Shown piece after piece: positions 49,321 to 62,304 of a stretch of 64,000 nt of DNA; position 1 is the stretch's first letter, and each line of letters begins with the position of its first letter. The notes beneath the pieces are model-generated. The model worked only from the letters and a program-made list of their open reading frames with translations. It was not told the origin of the DNA and did no database searches. Location of the stretch: the NCBI GenBank assembly GCA_963969595.1, contig OZ018411.1:24364545-24428544 (forward strand). The letters are read 5' to 3'. The stretch is from Neckera pumila (taxonomy: Eukaryota; Streptophyta; Bryopsida; Hypnales; Neckeraceae). The position numbers and the translations under genes are program-made.

Positions 49321-50027
49321 CCCTTAAAGCTTTGAGATATGATTTCAAGTCATTTTCTGCTTTGTGCAGGCACTTTTGTATGCAATACTTGTTGGATTCT
49401 TGTGAAATTTTTAGCAAAGGTGTGTTTTGCTACTAGCTTAATGCCTTAAAAAATTTAGACCAATCCAAGTTGCAGTTAAAAAGTTTTGCCTCAAAAAGAC
49501 AATTTTTTAATGGTTATGGGCAATTTTGGGTAGCTACGACAGATAGGTCCTATTGCTTAGAAAAATTTACACATAATTTCAACAGGCTTGTTAACATTAT
49601 TCCAAAAGTTGAAAAGCATATGAGTATATGATTTTGAATCACAAGCCTTTGAAATTGAATTTTCTTTCTTCGAGCAATGTTCAATTTCAAAGCCCAATTT
49701 CAACAGCTTCTAAGTCAAAATCTTATGCTTGCATGCCTCTTAACTCTTAAAATTACATTAACAAGCTTATCAAGAGTATGTATAAAACATTTTGGCCCAA
49801 TTGGAACTATCTATTGATCAGAGCTGTCCAAAACTACTTGAAACTCAAAAAAGGGTCTTTGGGGGCATAACTTTTTAACCACGGCTCAGATTGGTTTGAA
49901 TTTTTATAGGTATCAAACTAGTAGTGAAACATTCCTTTGGTAAAAATTTCACAAGAATTCAACAAATATTGCACTTAAATGGGCTTGCCAGAAAGTAGAA
50001 AATGGCCTAAAATCGCTCCTCAGGACT
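49321..50027. mobile_element. Full-length palindromic (foldback) element, about 707 bp
   Basis: The left half is complementary to the right half over almost the whole length. 49,366-49,390 pairs with 49,948-49,970 (TTCTTGTGAAATTTTTA in both strands), and inner blocks such as AATTTCAACAGGCTTGTTAA pair with 49,735-49,770. The centre is near 49,673. The left end CCCTTAAAG after CTAA resembles the TTAA family terminus. A transcript would form a hairpin of about 350 bp. Confidence 0.75.
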
Positions 50028-50031
50028 TTAA

Positions 50032-51231
50032 CCCCTAAAGGCCCAAGGCTTTTTTCCTACCAAAAAACACCCCAAATTGCCATTTTTATAGCAAAAATTT
50101 AAGAAAATTAAAAAAATATTTTTTGCACCTCTAATTGTAGGATCTTACACCTAACTAGTATGAGAATTTGTGGAAAAAATTTCAGAATTTTTGACCACAC
50201 AAAGTGCCAGATATCTACGTTTAAAGTGAAAAAAACAAGTTTTCAACACATTGTGGGACTAGATTTTATGATTTTGAACATTTTTAACTTAAATTTTTCG
50301 CACTATAGAGTTTTGAGTTTTAAATCTTTATATTAGAGAATTGAGTTGAGAGTCTAGGGGAAAAAATTTCTAAAAATACTTAATTTTTATTATTAATTTT
50401 TTTTTAAGTAGAAGTAGGTACGAGATAGAAGGAAAATCTAAAATATTAATATAGTTTATATAGAAATAAGAAAGCATGAACATTACAAGAATTCTGAACC
50501 TTGCAAGGGGCTGCGAGTTTTTGATTTTCGGCACCCCCGCAGTGCAATTACAAAAACATAAAAAATATTTTTTTATTAAAAATAAAATATTAAAAAAATA
50601 AAATATTAAAAAAATAAGAAATCTGATGTGGCACTGACATGTCAGCACCCAACTTTTTTTAAATAAAAAATAATTTTTTATTTCTATTTTTTTTCCTAAT
50701 TGCACCTTAGGGGTGCAAAACTCGCGGCCCCTTCGAGGGCTGAAACTTTTCCTAATGTTGCAATGGTGAGATTATTCTAGAAAGAAAACTAAACCTTGTG
50801 GAACTTTTTTTTCTAAAAAATTGTAAAAATTGCATATAGAATTGTATCTTACAAGTTAGGAAGATGCTCTAAATGCCCCAAAATCAAGATTGTCCATAAC
50901 TTTCTCATAAAAAATCCAAATGAAATGAATAAAAGCTTTCCAAATAGAAAAAAATATAATCTATAAGAAAAAAGATTTGCAAAATGTTTTTTGCTGCCCC
51001 CTAAAGGCGATTTTGAGCTTATTTGGGCATCATTTTTTTCCCAGGCACCAATTGAAAAACAAACTATATTTGGGCATCACTTTTTCTTCCGGGCACCGAC
51101 TGAAAAACAAATTACAAAAGCTTAGCAATTTTCCTTTCTTCAAAAAAGTTTAAAAAATCACAAATATTCAGCCTGTAGGTACCTGCCCGATATCCCATTT
51201 GTCTACCAAAGGGACATTGAGCTTTTAGGGG
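50032..51231 (+). mobile_element. TTAA-flanked element, subfamily A, with a nested MITE
   Basis: TTAA at 50,028-50,031 and 51,232-51,235. The 1,200 bp include a 277-bp insert at 50,481-50,757; without it the length is 923 bp, like other copies. The left terminus directly touches the palindromic element. Confidence 0.88.
50481..50757. mobile_element. Nested TIR MITE (277 bp)
   Basis: It interrupts a block that is continuous at about 59,520-59,545. The ends CATTACAAGAATTC and, reversed, CATTAGGAAAAGTT start imperfect inverted repeats of about 65 bp. They share AAGGGGC(T/C)GCGAGTTTT, GCACCCC and GTGCAATTA. The superfamily is not assigned; no clear target duplication was found. The 111-aa frame at 50,370-50,705 (-) runs through it and is spurious. 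Confidence 0.7.
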
Positions 51232-51623
51232 TTAAGGATTAATAATATAAAATTGGTTCAAATCTAGAATTTCATTCAAATAAGATTCAATGTAGGAATT
51301 CTTTCAATGCATGAATTCCGAAAAAGTCAAAACTATAGAAGATCTTTAAGTACCACAATGTATACTTATAACAAACTAATGATATGCTTATATATGACAA
51401 TATATCAATGTAGAGAGAAAATTGAAGGTTGGCAAAAATTATGGGCAATCTATTTTGGATCTCATGAAGTATTTCATTGAAGGAATCAAATGACATTCAA
51501 ACTATGTATGTTCAGATATTAAGGAGGAGGTTCTGTAGTATTTATTTCCTAATTTTATAATGATGTTGTGAGTTTGGAAATGAAATGGTGGTTTATTTGG
51601 ATCATATTGTTAGTTAATTGTAA

Positions 51624-52548
51624 CCCCTAAAGGACCAAACGGCGTTTTTTGGCAACATAGTAATTTTGGATAGCTCACTATGAATGGAAATTTTATTTTT
51701 TTTCTTTGAAAATTTCACACAACGTGTGCCTAAGGAGTAGCTTTAAGGCCCAACAATTTTCAAAACTTCTGACTACATGGTTAAAAAGTTATTGGATGAT
51801 ATGTCATTTTCAACGGTCGGCCGGTAGCTCAAAAAATTTCTGAAAAATCACTTTTTAGAAAAATAAAATTTTGAAATTGGTTCTTTAGATTTCTATATAC
51901 GCATAAATTGTTGAATTATTCCATTTTGATTTATGAGATAAAAATTATGAGGTGTTCTAGTTTGCGGGCAGTTATGGATTCCCTACTCTAAAATGAACTT
52001 AGAAGTCTTTTATTTAATTCAATTTTTAATATTTTTTGAAAAAAATAAAAGCATAGGATGTATATTTTTTACTAAAACATTACAACCGTTGGGATTGACA
52101 TTTTTTTATTCTATAACTAAATTCTTAACAATTTTGTGTTTTAAATCATTCTCTACTTCTTTCTACAACCTATTTTTTTCCTATATGTTGTACAAATCCA
52201 AATGATCTGAATTTTTTCAATCATGTAGCCAACTTGCTTTGAAGAGTGAAGCCAAGGATTAACCAATATTTTGGACATTTTTTCATTTAAATGTGTCCTT
52301 ATGAAGTGCAGCTGCCCAGGTTTCCGCAGGGTCAAAAAAAGGGTTTTAGTCAATTCAAATGCTAATATCTTGCAATCTACAAGGTGGAAAATTTTGAAAT
52401 TTTTTCTACATATTCTCAAACAAGCTTACTACAAGATCCTATTGTTATATAAGTCCAAAAATGTTTTTTTTCTGAAATTTGATACTTGTCCTAGAAATGG
52501 CAGTTTTGGAGTGCTTTTGGTGAAAACATAATCTCCGACCTTTAGGGG
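51624..52548 (-). mobile_element. TTAA-flanked element, subfamily B (925 bp)
   Basis: GTAA at 51,620-51,623 and TTAA at 52,549-52,552. Begins CCCCTAAAGGACCAAACG and ends CGACCTTTAGGGG. It is the least damaged subfamily B copy in this orientation. Confidence 0.85.
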
Positions 52549-52552
52549 TTAA

Positions 52553-54539
52553 AGTGAGAATATGATTGTACCTTTAAAGTGGATGTAATTCAAATGTCAA
52601 GCTTGGTAATCTAGAGTTTAAGAGAGTAATGTTGAGGGTTGACCTTCCAATTGTATAATAAGTATGTGAGCCAATAATAAAAGCGTGTAAAAGCATACCC
52701 CTTGTGCCATACATAAATAACTCTTTCTATATTGAAATTCAATATAAAATTCATGAAAAAAATTATAAAATTGTAGACCAGTGTAAAAAGTCCTTACAAA
52801 TAGTGCTAGATATTTTTATATTAAAATTAGAATTTGGCAAATTAATTGGACCATTGGTTTCAAATGTTCAATACTAGCTAGTTGTGGTATAGAGAACAAA
52901 TACTAAAATCTCATATTTTGATAAAATTTGTCATAGTATACTTCATTATTGAAGCCTCTATAGATTTAACTCTTGTTATTTCATGACATTTTTTTGACAT
53001 TAAAGATGTACATATGGATATTTCCTAGACAAAAAAAAATCAAATTTGAAAATAAGATCACCAATGTTTTTCAATCTATTATTATATAAAATCTTAAAAA
53101 TTAAATAAAAAATTCACCAATTTAAAAAAAAAATTAAAATTGATATTTGTATATTTGATCAAGATTGCGTGCAACTACTATGGCAAATACGCATAAAAAT
53201 GTAGAAATTATATTTTATACTATATGATATTCTTTGAATGCCACAATTAGCATTCTATAAGAATACTGGACCCCATTATATGTTTATAATTTGTCATTGG
53301 AAAGCAACAATATGTAGCTCCACATCCGAATTTGCTTCAATAGAAAAAAATGACTTTGATATTTGTATTGCCAAAGACATGAAGACATTACAAAGTAATG
53401 CACAAACATTCCTATTGCATACTCAACAATATACAAAATTTGTTATAAATTTTTATGGGAAGCAATCCAAATTTAATGTACCATAAAACCACCAACTTCT
53501 CTTTCATATACTTTGTTGACTATAATCAATATATAGGCTTCAATGTTTTCATAAACAATAGTATTTATTAAACAAATAATTAAAAATGTGTTTAAAAAAA
53601 TGGTCTAGAATCTAAAGGATCAACAAAAGATCACTTTTGCATTAGCTATATGGCTATTTAATGACCAACCTTGAATAAAAAAATTCCAGTGATGACCTTT
53701 AGGTCTAAATTGGCTTAGACAATATTTTAAATCTTATATTTCCATATTTATATCTATGTTTTTGTATTGACAAATATTGGATGCACTAGATGTGAACAGA
53801 TATGACAAAAGCCATGAAATCAAGTGTAGAAAGTTAAGCTAGAACTGAATCTACGGCCAAAATCATTGAATGAAAGCCACAACAAAAGAATAGTGGTAAG
53901 AGCGAAGCCATTGACAACTATTGTGTCAAATTCTTTGTGTAGCCTTTCATATATTGTACAATCCTTTTTATTTTTATTTTTATTTTTATTCATCTACAAA
54001 TGCATTATTTATATAAATATATAATGAGAATTGATGAAGAGTTTTTTGAGATGCATATATACTCAAAATTCAAAAACTTATACTTCTACTACTATCGATA
54101 ATACAATATAAAAAACTTCCACTATCAAAAATGAAAGAAAAATTTATACTCAATGGCAAGAAAGCTTAGTAAGAAAAGTTCATACCTAATGGATATTCTT
54201 TATTGAATTTATTTTTGTCACTGGATGAAATTGATGAAATTTTTTATTATCACAAATGATTTATTGACTTTGTTTTGTCTTTAATGTCTAGATCCTTCAT
54301 GACTCTCATTTCATTGAATATAATGATTAAATAAATAAATTTATTGAAAAAATAGATTAAATTTTAAAAAAATACTTACCTTTTTTTGCAATTAGAGTTT
54401 TTGAGGGTTTTGAGTTTAATTGTATAATAAATTTAGAGGGATTTACTGTAGAGCATTTTCTTTAGTACGTAGTCAATTTTTGGAGCATGATTCAAGATTC
54501 ACAATTTTTGGATCTACCTCTTTTCAAATCTCCTTTGCT
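52553..54539. other. AT-rich intergenic stretch, nothing convincing
   Basis: Holds a (TTTTTA)n run at about 53,967-53,992 and an 82-aa frame at 53,238-53,486 with no family features. No RNA gene was seen. Confidence 0.45.
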
Positions 54540-57500
54540 TTCAGATTTATTTAACAAAAGTTCTACTATTGACTGATTCTCTTCATTTCTTACAATGAAC
54601 GGCCTTGCTTGCTATGAGTGGTGGGGGTCAACTTCATACAATTTCCACCCATCATTGAGACATTCAACACCCACCTATTGATTTTGCTTACCTATAGGAT
54701 AAAAAGAAAGTCATTGGGAAGAGCCTTTGACAAAATTATGTTCATAAAGCAAATGCAGCAAGCAGAAGAAAACACGTTTAGCATGTTCCTAAAAATATTT
54801 GTGAAGATCAATTTTTTCTAGAACCTGGAAGTTGACCTCTTCAACTTGTACTCAAGTGTCGCTTGTGTTTGAATATGCTACAACCTTTGTAGGATGATGT
54901 GACATACATTGTGTTTGGAAATGGCTTCTGGTCCATGATCAATTACCACAATATTGAGCACAACCTCAAAAAGATAGGGCAATCATATCTGATCATCACC
55001 TGGACCAACTCGTATAACCTCTAAAGTTCTATGACTATGTTTTCACCAAAAACGTTCAAAAATTGCCATTTTTAATACAAGTACCCAATTTTGAAAAAAA
55101 AACTTTTTTTGAAAAATATAACCGTAGGATCTTGTAGTATGCTGACTTGAAAACATGTGGTAAGAATTTCAGAAATTTCCACCGCATGAATTGCAAAATA
55201 TAAGCATTCAAATTCACTAAAACCATTTTTTGGGCCCTACTAAAAACAGGGCAGCAGCACTTCACAAGCTCACTTTTTGATGAAAAAATGTCCAAAATGA
55301 TAGTGCTTCTTTGAATTCTTTTTTCTAGATAAGTTGGCTACATGCATGAAAAATTTCACTTCATTTGGAATTGTCCAACATATAGGAAAATAAAAGTAAG
55401 TAGATAGTAGTAGAGAATGATTCAAAATACTAAACTGTCAAGAATTGAATTATAGAGTTGAAAAATGCTAATCTCAATGGTTGCAATGTTGTAAGAAATA
55501 ATATACATCCTATGATTTTATTTTTTTCAAAAAATATGGAAAATTGAGTAAGATAAAGGACTTCAAAGTTTATTATAGAATAGAGAATCTATAACTGCCC
55601 GCAAACTGTAAACCTTCATAAGTTTTGACTCATTGATCAAAATGTGACTTATTCTAATCTGCCCGGATTGCTCAGTTACGAAAAAAAGTAACATATTAGG
55701 CCATAACTTTTGACTCACATTTCCAAATGTCATAAAATTTTGGTGCATATGAAAGATATTTCTTGCACCCACCTTCTATTAAAATTTCAGCCAAAAATAT
55801 AGAAATCTCTAGTCACACGTACCTACCCAAATTTCTATACAGCCAAAAAACGCATGCCCAATCCTTTAGGGGATAATAAGCAACCTCACGTTGGTTGTCC
55901 AATTGCTTGTTCCATAAATTGTCCCCTCCCCCTGAAAAGAGCCATAATCATTTGATGATAAATGAGGCATTGGAAGACTATAAGCTCTTTATATATTCCC
56001 GTAAGCCCACCTTATTGGTGGTTGTTGTTGGAACAATCAAGATATTCTTTGATGGCAAAAGAAAGGAAGGAATTCATTGCCATCTTATGAGAATGAAGGG
56101 TGGGGAGGTTGTTTTTGTAATGAAATGCATTGTCCGTCATAAATCCTCGAATGGTACGGGATAATTTGAAGATGAGAGCTTGACCGCTCATTGCCAAAAC
56201 AAAGGAATTGTATTCAAAGTAGAATTTTAGAATTTATTAAGGCATAGTAGAGTAAATTTTTTCAAAATACTTTAAATTAAGAGGTGTTGATAAATCAATG
56301 TAACTTTCATCTCCAAATTTTTTTTGTGATTTTGAGCCTTTGAAAAAAATTTATAGACAAAATTCAAAGATGATATTTGAAAATTTCAAAGAAAATGTTC
56401 CTTCCATCCCTTCTTTGAATTTTGTTTATAACTTTGATGGGAGGCTTGAAATCTCAAATGGTTTCTTGGAGATGAAAGTAGCTTGATTGCCTTCATTAAT
56501 AAATTCAAGTTTTTTTGAAAAAAATATTTTACTATGCCATTTTAAATACAATTTTTGCTTTTAAGTTAACTATGACTATGAGCGGTTGAGATCCTACTAT
56601 AATCCTAAATTTATTAATTCTACATGATTTTTTTTATTTACTACCACCCCACATGTATAAAGATATTGTCTTTTCATAACTATACACCCATAATAAGTGG
56701 CTTTTGAAGCTATATAATATAGTTGCTGGATATGTTTGATTTTTATGAATTTCATTCCGAATTCTTCACAAATAGTAATTTAAAGTGTCAAAGATTAATA
56801 GTTAGTGGAAATATAACAACTTGGCATACCTGGGCCATTAGTGATTAACCTACCAATCGTCAACGTTCTTGAAAAGCACCCATGAGCTTTCCAAGAAGAA
56901 TCTAGTAAGTGGGAATTGAACTTCTAGAATTGATAAGGAGAGCGGTAAAGGGAACCAAGTTGAAACACCCTCCTATAGGTCCAATCTCCTCCTAATGTTG
57001 CTCCAATTAATTAAGCTCCAAAAGAGGACAAAAGTCATGCTTACTAAGAAAGAGTACCCCTTCCTTGACCTCATCAACAATGTTGTTAGAAAGATCCACA
57101 TCCTCCTCCTTCAAATTCTAGATTTTAAGCAAAGCGATTCCATGCATCCGCCTATGGAATTTTTAACTGATTTATCTGCTTTTGTTGTCAGTCAACCTAC
57201 CCTCTTTGTTGGACTTGGCCAAGAATGTTGCGTCCGTTGCACTTATTTCTAAATTTATGTAATACTTATACAACACCAAGGAATTCAAGCACAATAAGAT
57301 GTTCAAAATAAAGAGGTTCCAATTGCCTTCAATCTTAGCTTTCTACCTCACCAACTACAAAAGCTAGGGAGAAATGTACAACCATTTGATTGTCAACTTG
57401 TAGAGTTTGCCAATGGACACCCTCTCAACATGCCCAGTATCTATGTCACCCTCTCGCAACTCCAGTCCTTCACCAACCTTGTCAACTTTTTAGGGCATCA

Positions 57501-58430
57501 TGTACTAAGACAAGAAGCACTACAACTTCAAAAAGGTTGTGTAGAATATATGACGGCTTCCAATTCTATTTGACAATGCACGGTGTACACCCTCCAACAG
57601 GTCTAACAAAGTACCACAGTTGACAAGAAAGGAACACTATGATACACAAAAGATGCAAGGCTCTACCAAAGAACACACCTCTTCTATTTCCTCCCGGCAT
57701 CCCTTTGAGGTAAAGGAGGAATACAACCACAGCATAGCTTAATGGCCTCAACGTCAAGTATACAAGCTGAATATGCTTTTCTTCTTTTGTTTCTACTTCC
57801 GTTTTTCAACAATGTCACATTGCACTCCGGATTGCACTAGAAAGAGGACCTGCTACTTTCTAAAGAAGACGAGCAAGATTTGATGCAAAATGGAAAATGA
57901 CTTGCTTTTCAACACTTGGATGCCATATTGAAGGTATTGTACAATACCAAATTGCCAAGGCAAGGCTGTAAGGTGCATCATTACTCAATAGACTTTGCCA
58001 ATTTTTACATGCTCATGAGCCTATGTATGCAATTCATTAATGTTCATGGCATCTATTAGATCTTTGCCTATGTTGCCCCTGACGATGTTTTCAGGTTGTG
58101 CATGATCTACAACTCGTTGATGTTACACACAAAATGTTTGCATTTTGAGGTCAAGGCCCAATTGGAGGACTTATTGCCAAGCCATGAGGGTCTTTGACAC
58201 TGGTATACAAATGTCATGGACTAGCTTGATGGCACTATGTGCGGTCTCTCCGTAATAATATACGCAGTAAACATCATATTTTGCATCCTGTCCAAGACTT
58301 TGGTTTATGTCGTCCCTATCGGATGAAGGCGCATGTGCAAAAGTGCCTCAACAATGAAAAGTTCACCCCAATGTTTCTCAAGACTGGTAACTTTGAACAA
58401 TATTTCTAATATTTTCAACAATTAAATATT
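54540..58430 (+). pseudogene. Decayed unknown coding region, split by a TTAA element
   Basis: Stretches of coding-like sequence on the + strand are broken by stops and frame changes. 54,618-54,821 gives FIKQMQQAEENTFSMFLKIF. About 54,890-55,016 gives DDVTYIVFGNGFWSMINYHN and stops at the element boundary. 55,895-56,164 gives NEALEDYKLFIYSRKPTLLV. About 57,050-57,380 and 57,840-58,370 follow (KVHHYSIDFANFYMLMSLCM). It is richer in C and balanced codons than the DNA around it. I do not recognise the protein. It might be a large transposon or viral-type protein remnant, or an old host gene. The fragments may also belong to more than one gene. Confidence 0.45.
55018..55872 (+). mobile_element. 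TTAA-family element, subfamily B, with ATAA flanks
   Basis: 855 bp from CCTCTAAAG to CCTTTAGGGG, flanked by ATAA on both sides (55,014-55,017 and 55,873-55,876). The matched non-standard flank argues for a target duplication. It lies within the decayed coding region. Confidence 0.8.
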
Positions 58431-59089
58431 GGAACCTTTAGTGGGTTGTCACTAGTAGCAAAGAGAGTAGCGGAGCCCTTGTTATTTATACTTTTACATT
58501 GACCCATGAAAAAGATGGATACCAGAAATTTTAGTCATCAACTCCAAATTGCTTTAAGAAAATAAATTCAGTTTTGGATCTTGTTGATAGCTACAGTGTA
58601 GAATGAAGCAAACCATCTTCCACTTCATTTTCAGTAATTGAGCTCAAAATCCAAAAAACATCATCCCAAAAATAAAGTTGGACATACATTATAGGGAGGG
58701 ACCAATAATTTGGAACAAAATAAAAAAAACAAAAAACAAAAAGGACTAGTATTATCAAATAAGGGGAATATATGCTTTGATTATTGTTTATAAATCATGG
58801 CTAAACTACCAAACACATGAAGCTCCATTCTAAACGTCACAAACCTTTATAAGTGCTTCAAATCGTTTTATCCCTTTTTAAGGCTCAAATTGCAAAAAAA
58901 TTATTGTCTTTACAATTTTGGGAAGAGAAAACTCAATGCAATTGAATGCATGCAACAATGATTTGCAATCATTTCAAACAAATTACAATTTGAATAAAAA
59001 TAAAAATAAAAATATTGACGTTCAAAAGATGGCCAAATGAAAAACATCATTTCAAAAACTTACAAGTTAACTCTACAATGAGTTGTTGA
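58431..59089. other. AT-rich spacer, nothing recognised
   Basis: No gene or shared repeat, apart from an (AAAAAT)n run near 58,995. Confidence 0.5.
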
Positions 59090-59977
59090 CCTCTAAAGGT
59101 CCAAGGCCTTTTTTCTACCAAAAAACACCCAAAACTGCCATTTTTATAGCAAAGAGTAAAAACAGTTAAAAAATATGTTTTTGCACATCTAATCATAGGA
59201 TCTTACACCTAAATATTATGAAAATGTGTGAAAAAAATTTCAGAATTTTTGACCGCGCAGATTGCAAGATATCTGCACTTAAAGTGAAAAAAACAAGTTT
59301 TTTAGCACATTGCAGGACTAGATTTTATGACTTTGAACATTTTTAACTTAAATGTTTTGCACTACAAAGTTTCGAGCCTTAAATCTTTATAGTTTAGAAT
59401 TGAGTTGAGAGTCTAGGAAAAAAAAATCCAAAAAACTTAATTTTCATTAATAAAAAAATTGTTAAGTAGAAGTAGGTGCAAGATATAAAGAAAATCTAAA
59501 ATATTAAAATCTTTCATATGGAATTAAAAAGCACTAATTCCAATGGTGAGATTATTCTAGCAAAAAAACTAAACCTTGTGGAACTTTTTTTTTTTAAATT
59601 GTAAAAATTGCATTTAGAATTGTATCCTACAAGTTATTTTTTTCAGGAAAATGATCTAAATGCCCGAAAAACAAGATTGTCTATAATTTTCTCATAAAGA
59701 ATCCAAATGAAATGAATCAAAGCTTTACAAATAGATAAAAATATGATATATGAGATAAAAAAAAAAAAAAAATTGCTGCCTCTTTGAATTGTTTTGAGCT
59801 TTTTGGGGCATAACTTTTTTTCTTGGGCACCAATTGAAAAACAAATTATATTCTAATAAAGCTTAGCAGTTTTCTTATCTTCAAAAAAAGTTTCAAAAAA
59901 TCACAACAAAAATTTAGCCCATAGGGACCTGCCTGAAATTCCATTTGTCCCTCGAAGGGACAATGGGCTTTTAGGGG
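59090..59977 (+). mobile_element. TTAA-flanked element, subfamily A (888 bp)
   Basis: TTGA at 59,086-59,089 and TTAA at 59,978-59,981. Begins CCTCTAAAGGTCCAAGGCC and ends GGGCTTTTAGGGG. The right end holds a TGTCCCTCGAAGGGACA hairpin, typical of subfamily A tails. Confidence 0.85.
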
Positions 59978-59981
59978 TTAA

Positions 59982-61047
59982 TTATGAAGAAGTTACTTTC
60001 TATAGCAAGAATATCAATATATGTAAAGGACAATTTTGCAAACACATTCTATTAGCAATCCAAATTTCTTGACCCCTACTCTCTTAAATGCAGATTGGGG
60101 AACAAAAACAATTCACTTGGTTTCCTTTGTTTTGAAATAAAAAGCATTTGGCATTAGAAGAGATTTGAGACTTCTAAGAGACTGCAAGTTATCCTGCGTT
60201 CCCACAATGTTCCTAGTCTACGGGAATGGAGGATAACTATTGGCTGATGTGGCCGAGAGTGTGCCACATCATTTTTGAAAAAAAAAATAAAAAAATAAAA
60301 AAATAAGTTGGCTTAAAATGATATTTGGGAATTTTTTATTTTTTATTTTTGTTTTTTTTCATTAAAGAAAAAAAAATTTGATAGCTTGTACTGGTTGATC
60401 GCAGAATCAGGCCAAATTGGGAATGGGCTTGAAACGGCCTTCCAATGCCCTCAAATCTCCCCTAGTGTGTAGATGGTCCTCACTACAAGAAAAGCATGTT
60501 GGACATGTTATTCTAAATTCAATTTGAAGGCTTTATACATATGAATGTGATGTACCTTATATGTCCACCCTAGCCTTCCTTCTAAATATGTGCAAACTAG
60601 ATTTTTATTTTTATTTGTTGTTTTGTTGGCATGTTGAATGGCACAATTTAATAGTGTTTCATTGTGCCATGGTTTCTTTTCAACATATGGTCATCCTAAT
60701 AGATAATATAGACATCACAGGTTTAGTGTAATGCCACTTTTGTGGCTTTGGCCTCAAGCACGAAGGTGTATAAACCACCCATTTAATAGCTGAAAATGAA
60801 TTTGGAAAGCTTACACTTCTTTAAATATTTTTCAGCAAATTTCTTTAAAACATAAATGGAACCAAAGTTGTTTTATATCTTTTTGAGCTTCATGGAATTA
60901 GTTATGGATTTTTGAAGTTGAAACCTAGTGGTCACTAAAAGCGTCATGTATCTCCAAAGACGGGACAACTTTTAGAGCCTGAGCACTCATGGACCTCCTA
61001 CCTTAATTCACTTTTCAAGTAAGGTTCTAAAAAACTTCCATCTCATT
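59982..61047. other. AT-rich intergenic stretch with a lone CACTA-type end
   Basis: CACTACAAGAAAAGC at 60,481 is a canonical CACTA terminus, but I found no partner. An A/T-homopolymer-rich block with GATGTGGC motifs lies at 60,250-60,370. No gene was seen. Confidence 0.4.
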
Positions 61048-61051
61048 TTAA

Positions 61052-61695
61052 CCCCTAAATGCCTAAGGCTTGTTTTGAGCCTCTTGGAATTTGTTCTAAA
61101 TTGAACAAAAAGCCAACATTTTGATAAGTTGAGTTTCTTTTTTTATGAATTGTAACCGTACAAATTCAAACTAGACATGTTAGAGATCACAACAACAACA
61201 ACAACAACAACAACACAACAATATCATTTAAGGATTGAAAGACTATAGTATTTGATCATTAGGGTATTAAAACTATGAAAATCTTTGAGTTCTCTTTTTG
61301 CATGTCAAATCTAAAAAACTCAAGACCAAAAGAATATGAGGTTGAAGGGCTAACAAACATAACCCCAATCAATTTATGACTTCTCAAAATCTACTCTATA
61401 ATTTTTTTAAATGAATTTCTAGTGTGATTTTTTCTCCAAGATCTAGTGTATTTGAGACTCATTTCCAAGAGCCTTTAACACTACAAAAAGTCAAGATTGC
61501 AATGGTACCTTTGCACAAAATCTTGAATAGAAAAATCATAATCATTCATTTTCAAAATTGAATTTTTGATGCTAAGACTAGACTTCCAAAAGAAGCTTTC
61601 AATAATATAAACTACTAAAATAGGAATTTGGTAAGGTTTTATTTAACTTCAAAGTTTCTTCGACACCACATTTGGGTGCCTTGGGCATTTAGGGG
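61052..61695. mobile_element. TTAA-flanked element, subfamily C (644 bp)
   Basis: TTAA at 61,048-61,051 and 61,696-61,699. The terminal inverted repeats are CCCCTAAATGCCTAAGGC and CCCCTAAATGCCCAAGGC. A (CAA)n microsatellite lies inside at about 61,190-61,219. Confidence 0.85.
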
Positions 61696-61699
61696 TTAA

Positions 61700-62304
61700 A
61701 TGCAGAAATTATCAATGCAAAGCCTCCTCTCCTTCGATCCATTGATCCAGAACCAATGCATCACCTTCTTTACAATCGACCATTGGTATAGTCATACTTT
61801 CTTATGAATGCTTGAAGTGTTAGTTTTCTTGGTTTACAGATCCAAACCAAATTTCTACAGATACTACTACCTCAACTTCAGGTGCTACTGTACAAGATTT
61901 GCTGATTGCGAATGCAACCACATTCTCTTCTCCCGACATCAGTGAATAGCAAACTGCACCTGACGTATACATGACCCCAACGCATTGTTGGACACTTCCA
62001 CATGCCAACAAAACTCCAATAACTCTTGGTAGCTGCCATGGGAGATTCTTGGACTTGTAGATCCACTTCTCAACCAAGATATGGAATCCTCAACAGTCAA
62101 AATTTTTACTGCCACTGGAATTGCCAGATTCTACGATACACGTGTACGTCGCCGCACCCTGTCCTACTTACCCTACAATCAGGAGGTCCTGCTCATGGAT
62201 GGCAGTCCAACTGCATCCTCAATTCTCCAGGCCCACCAATAAAAATTCTAGCTAAAGAAGGCCTACCCCCTCTAAGATACACTCCCTACCGTAAGGAATC
62301 TCAA
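61700..62304. other. 3' flank of the EF-Ts polyprotein gene
   Basis: GC rises towards the gene. Two overlapping - strand frames (61,820-62,077) have no known motif. They lie where the 3' UTR would be, so they are not called as genes. Confidence 0.45.

Noticed and set aside
60481..60495. CACTA transposon end CACTACAAGAAAAGC
   Set aside because: No matching inverted terminus or target duplication was found nearby, so no element can be delimited.
61820..62077. 85-aa frame on the - strand just past the EF-Ts stop
   Set aside because: It lies in the expected 3' UTR, has no known domain, and a second frame overlaps it; coding is not supported.
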